From Candidatus Obscuribacterales bacterium (GTDB taxonomy: Bacteria; Cyanobacteriota; Vampirovibrionia; Obscuribacterales; Obscuribacteraceae): a stretch of DNA of 64,000 nucleotides. The notes under the pieces are model-generated. The model made no database searches. It was not told where the DNA came from and saw nothing but the letters and a program-made list of their open reading frames with translations. A program made the translations under genes and the position numbers. Location: contig JAIEOQ010000008.1 of assembly GCA_019750335.1 (NCBI GenBank), positions 720,293 through 784,292 on the forward strand, written 5' to 3'. This document shows, in pieces, positions 61,435 to 64,000 of this stretch (the stretch's first letter is position 1; each line of letters begins with the position of its first letter).

Positions 61435-62088
61435 CTAAGCGCCTAGACGTTTAAGCAGTTTGTCTAGAGTCTCAATTTTGGCTGAAATACTGCTTGCTTC
61501 GCTAAAATCTTGTTGCTCCTTTTCTTTTTCAATTAAAGATTCCAAATAGATTTTTTTCCGGCGCAATTTGCTTGTTTTCAAAGCCTTTTCTCGAGTAACA
61601 AAAAACTTTTCGTCAAAAGCTTCCGGTCTACGTTTTGGTAAAACACGTTGATCCGAAAATCGCGGAGTGCTCAAAGCTGTACGAAAAGGGCGCAGCTCCA
61701 TCTGCCTGGCTGCGTAGCGCAAATAGCCGCTATCATCATCACTTTCGCCACCGTCTTTTTTTCGTCGACGCAAAAGCGCTTCAGCAGCAGCCACACGTGC
61801 CATTTGCGCTGCCAAACCACCTTTTTGCTCCAGCGCTTCCGGGCCGTTATCCAGCCCTTCCAAACGTCCAAGAGCCATAAATATGGACAAAAAGCCCAAA
61901 GGCATAATCGGACAAGCCATGGCAAACATGCTTGAAGAAACAAGCATGCTTTGCCGTTGCCCTTTATCGAGCAGAAACTGCTGGCGCAAAAGACGCATTT
62001 CGACTGTTTCAGTTTTACTGAAAAAACCGAGACGCGAATCCAGTTTCGCATCTAATCCGATATCCAAATAAGCATCCAATGCTTTCAT
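61435..62088 (-). CDS. hypothetical membrane-associated coiled-coil protein
   Basis: A 217-residue protein with a hydrophobic stretch (about 50-72, SSMFAMACPIMPLGFLSIFMAL), flanked by charged helices. The C-terminal half is rich in Lys, Glu and Arg with heptads (KTSKLRRKKIYLESLIEKEKEQ ending in a Leu-rich segment). It probably associates with the membrane and oligomerises. It follows the M50 protease gene on the same strand by 82 bp. No family recognised; it could be a substrate or partner of that protease. Confidence 0.5.
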   Translation of the reverse strand: MKALDAYLDIGLDAKLDSRLGFFSKTETVEMRLLRQQFLLDKGQRQSMLVSSSMFAMACPIMPLGFLSIFMALGRLEGLDNGPEALEQKGGLAAQMARVAAAEALLRRRKKDGGESDDDSGYLRYAARQMELRPFRTALSTPRFSDQRVLPKRRPEAFDEKFFVTREKALKTSKLRRKKIYLESLIEKEKEQQDFSEASSISAKIETLDKLLKRLGA

Positions 62089-62170
62089 TAAAAACCGCCA
62101 ACGCCAGAACGATACTGATTAAAGCGTAACTGGCTCCTACGAACACTGGGGAAATCACGCATATAGCAAT

Positions 62171-62899
62171 TTACTTCAATGCGGAAACTACCACTCCGGC
62201 GGACAGCCAAACAAAAGCAAGCAGCACAATGAGCATTACGTAAGACAAGGAGATCAATGTTTTTTGTCCGGCCGTGGCTTCAGTCATAACCGTGCCGTCC
62301 TGACCTTTAAAAGACTGAAAAATGCCGATTACACCTAAAAAAACCAGGAACCATGATTGAGTGATAAAACCGAACACAGCTAAGAGGCCGGCACAAGGGA
62401 CAAGCAACCAAGAAGCTACGCACTGAGCGATAAAACCTCCATCCAGTGGGCGCATGGGTACTAGCTGGATCAGATTGAGAAAAATACCGAAATAAGCCGC
62501 TGTGATTAGATACGGGATATCGGCATACAGTCCGTAGTAGAAACAGACGACCGAAGAAACTCCACCAACAAAAGGACCAGCCAGAGCCGACCAGGCATGA
62601 GTGGCACGATCCTGAGGTAAATTATTCATTGCCACATAAGCGCCGAGAAAGGGGATGAAGACTGGCGCTTGTGGATCCAAGCCCCGCCACTTCATGTAAA
62701 CAAAATGACCCATCTCATGGATATAGAGCAAAGCAATCAAAGCAACGGCATAAGGCCAGCCGTAACGCATGGCATAAAGCCCGAAACTGAGAACAAAGCT
62801 GAATAGAAAGACTTTGTATTTGAAAATAATCCAACCGGCAACACCAAACATGGCAAGCCACGAAGGCAATTTAGCAGTCGGCTGATTCTCTGTTGACAT
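62171..62899 (-). CDS. site-2-protease-type M50 intramembrane metalloprotease
   Basis: A 242-residue polytopic protease. His61-E-M-G-His65 in the first core helix and the third ligand Asp153 in QLVPMRPLDGG form the zinc site inside the membrane. About six helices. No PDZ or CBS domain is attached, making it the minimal type. Such enzymes release membrane-bound regulators or clear signal peptides. It is the first gene of a short minus-strand unit and is divergent from the MlaE gene. The substrate is unknown. Confidence 0.88.
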   Translation of the reverse strand: MSTENQPTAKLPSWLAMFGVAGWIIFKYKVFLFSFVLSFGLYAMRYGWPYAVALIALLYIHEMGHFVYMKWRGLDPQAPVFIPFLGAYVAMNNLPQDRATHAWSALAGPFVGGVSSVVCFYYGLYADIPYLITAAYFGIFLNLIQLVPMRPLDGGFIAQCVASWLLVPCAGLLAVFGFITQSWFLVFLGVIGIFQSFKGQDGTVMTEATAGQKTLISLSYVMLIVLLAFVWLSAGVVVSALK

Positions 62900-63124
62900 C
62901 GTTTGCGAAGGCTTTCTCTGGGGAGAATTGAACTATTGTCATCAATAAAATAATCTTAGCCCCTTTCCAACCAAAATAGCCCACAGGGCGCCCTTTTGCT
63001 TTATCAAGCTCAATTTTCATACTAAGACAGTTGACAAAATGTCGGTCAAACCTTTGCGGTAAGCGCGCCAAAGTGGTATCAAAGAACACGTCAAATCAAT
63101 TTGCCACCAAGTTGTCAATTACAG
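62900..63124. other. 225-bp divergent promoter region
   Basis: Between the M50 protease (minus) and MlaE permease (plus). A TTGCCACCAAGTTGTCAA stretch, 63101-63118, resembles other CCAA-N-TTG elements in this window. No clear promoter hexamers. Confidence 0.35.
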
Positions 63125-63961
63125 ATGTCTTCTTTCAGCAAAGCTAGCAGCCAAGAACTCCCGGAAAAGCCACGGCGCAGAATTCCGAATCCTTTCATTT
63201 TCATGGAGGATTATTTCGGCAGTGGGATCAAACTGTGTGGCTTAACTGTTACTTTGCTCTTCAAAACCTGGAGCATGATTATTCGCGGCAAAATCGATTG
63301 GCCCGAAACCTTTCGCCAATGCGAAATGATTGGTTTGAAATCTTTTCTCGTAGTCTGTATTACAGCTTTGTTCACCGGATTCGCCATGTCGTTGCAAATC
63401 TCGCGTGAGTTGGTTTTATTCGGCGCCGATACGGCAATCGGCGGCGTTGTCTCTTTAGCTCTGATTCGGGAAATCGGTCCGATTACAGCCGGTGTAACTT
63501 TAGCCGGACGAGTCGGTTCAGCTATTGCGGCCGAACTGACAACTATGATGATTACCGAACAGATAGACGCTCTGAAAGTAATGCGGATCAACCCGGTCGA
63601 ATTTTTAGTCGTACCGCGTTATTTAGCCGGAATCATGATGATGCCTGTGCTGTCTATTTACGCCATGTTCATCGGTTTGATTGCCGGAGTTTATATCGCT
63701 TACACCGCCGCAAACATACCGCCGGCAACCTTTCTTGATTCAGTAAAACAAACCATTCTTGATCGTGACTTTACTGTGCATTTTCTCAAAGCTTTCATTA
63801 ACGGCACGATCGTCACCATGTTCTCTTGTGCCATTGGTTTAAGCACCAGAGGCGGCGCTGAAGACGTCGGCATCGCCACAACCAGATCCATCGTTTGGAC
63901 AATGACGATGATTTTTGTTTTCAACTTCTTAGTCACCTCGCTGACTTACGCACCACGCTGA
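63125..63961 (+). CDS. mlaE: MlaE-family ABC transporter permease
   Basis: A 278-residue inner-membrane permease of the Mla/MCE lipid-transport type. It moves phospholipids between the inner and outer membranes with an ATPase (MlaF) and an MCE-domain protein. Recognisable parts are the N-terminal amphipathic stretch, the conserved REIGPITAGVTLAGRVGSAIAAEL segment and QIDALKVMRINPVEFLVVPRYLAG. About five helices. It is chosen to start at 63125; the longer ORF from 63101 has no ribosome site. An overlapping purine stretch leads to the next gene at 63969, expected to be the ATPase. It implies an outer membrane. Confidence 0.9.
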   Translation: MSSFSKASSQELPEKPRRRIPNPFIFMEDYFGSGIKLCGLTVTLLFKTWSMIIRGKIDWPETFRQCEMIGLKSFLVVCITALFTGFAMSLQISRELVLFGADTAIGGVVSLALIREIGPITAGVTLAGRVGSAIAAELTTMMITEQIDALKVMRINPVEFLVVPRYLAGIMMMPVLSIYAMFIGLIAGVYIAYTAANIPPATFLDSVKQTILDRDFTVHFLKAFINGTIVTMFSCAIGLSTRGGAEDVGIATTRSIVWTMTMIFVFNFLVTSLTYAPR

Positions 63962-63968
63962 GGAAAGA

Positions 63969-64000
63969 ATGTCGACCCCTTTGCCAGCCAACAAACCAGC
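63969..64000 (+). CDS. start of the next gene, probable MlaF-type ATPase
   Basis: An ATG with AGGAAAG upstream opens a frame (MSTPLPANKP) that runs out of the window after ten codons. Identity is a guess from the usual mlaF position next to mlaE. Confidence 0.4.
   Translation, partial: MSTPLPANKP

Overview
The window reads as chromosomal DNA of a diderm (Gram-negative-type) bacterium of roughly 50% G+C. Lipoprotein signal peptides with clear lipoboxes, periplasmic S41 proteases, an MlaE-type permease and a c-type cytochrome all point to an outer membrane and a respiring cell. Gene style (many secreted MORN-like proteins, PrkA/DUF444/SpoVR, effector-associated domains, DUF4419, SulP-carbonic anhydrase) recalls the Melainabacteria/Obscuribacterales group, but that placement is an inference from memory, not a database result. 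No tRNA, rRNA, CRISPR array, complete insertion sequence or transcription-factor gene was seen.

Layout. 1-2.3 kb: sugar kinase and an exported TIG/IPT-domain protein. 2.6-9.6 kb: a co-directional accessory run (small proteins, EF-hand membrane protein, P-loop NTPase, DUF4419 protein, NUDT16-like Nudix hydrolase, two paralogous lipoproteins, membrane protein). 9.7-10.7 kb: a protein made of three effector-associated-like helical domains. 10.9-13.9 kb (minus): a cluster of small and exported proteins, one with a Cys/His metal-binding motif. 14.2-16.5 kb: divergent FAD oxidoreductase and prfB with its programmed frameshift. 17.1-27.0 kb: two PrkA paralogues, DUF444/YeaH, SpoVR and three downstream genes. 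27.1-31.0 kb: TPR protein, APC amino-acid permease, and a hypothetical gene with a structured leader. 31.1-35.3 kb: four tandem paralogous exported proteins (family A) plus one lipoprotein (family B). 35.5-38.8 kb (minus): SulP-STAS-carbonic anhydrase fusion flanked by small genes. 39.5-48.9 kb: a Bat/Mxa-like cluster (vWA, TPR, vWA, MoxR, DUF58, MxaA/BatD-like) followed by two S41 PDZ proteases. 49-51 kb: tiny membrane protein, ParB-like protein behind a structured leader, and small genes. 51.2-57.2 kb: DUF1573-cytochrome c fusion, ZIP metal transporter, two tandem M3 oligopeptidases. 57.3-60.5 kb: three overlapping family-B genes. 60.6-64 kb: LRV/GspE-N-like protein, membrane protein, M50 protease, MlaE permease and the start of the next gene.

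Two themes recur. The first is ATPase-vWA regulation of protein complexes (PrkA/YeaH/SpoVR and MoxR/vWA/DUF58), next to envelope proteolysis by S41, M50 and M3 enzymes. The second is expansion of lineage-specific exported beta-repeat proteins: families A and B with four members each, plus three looser relatives. Many intergenic gaps hold a perfect inverted repeat just after a stop codon; only some have a terminator U-tract. Several small genes have long structured leaders.
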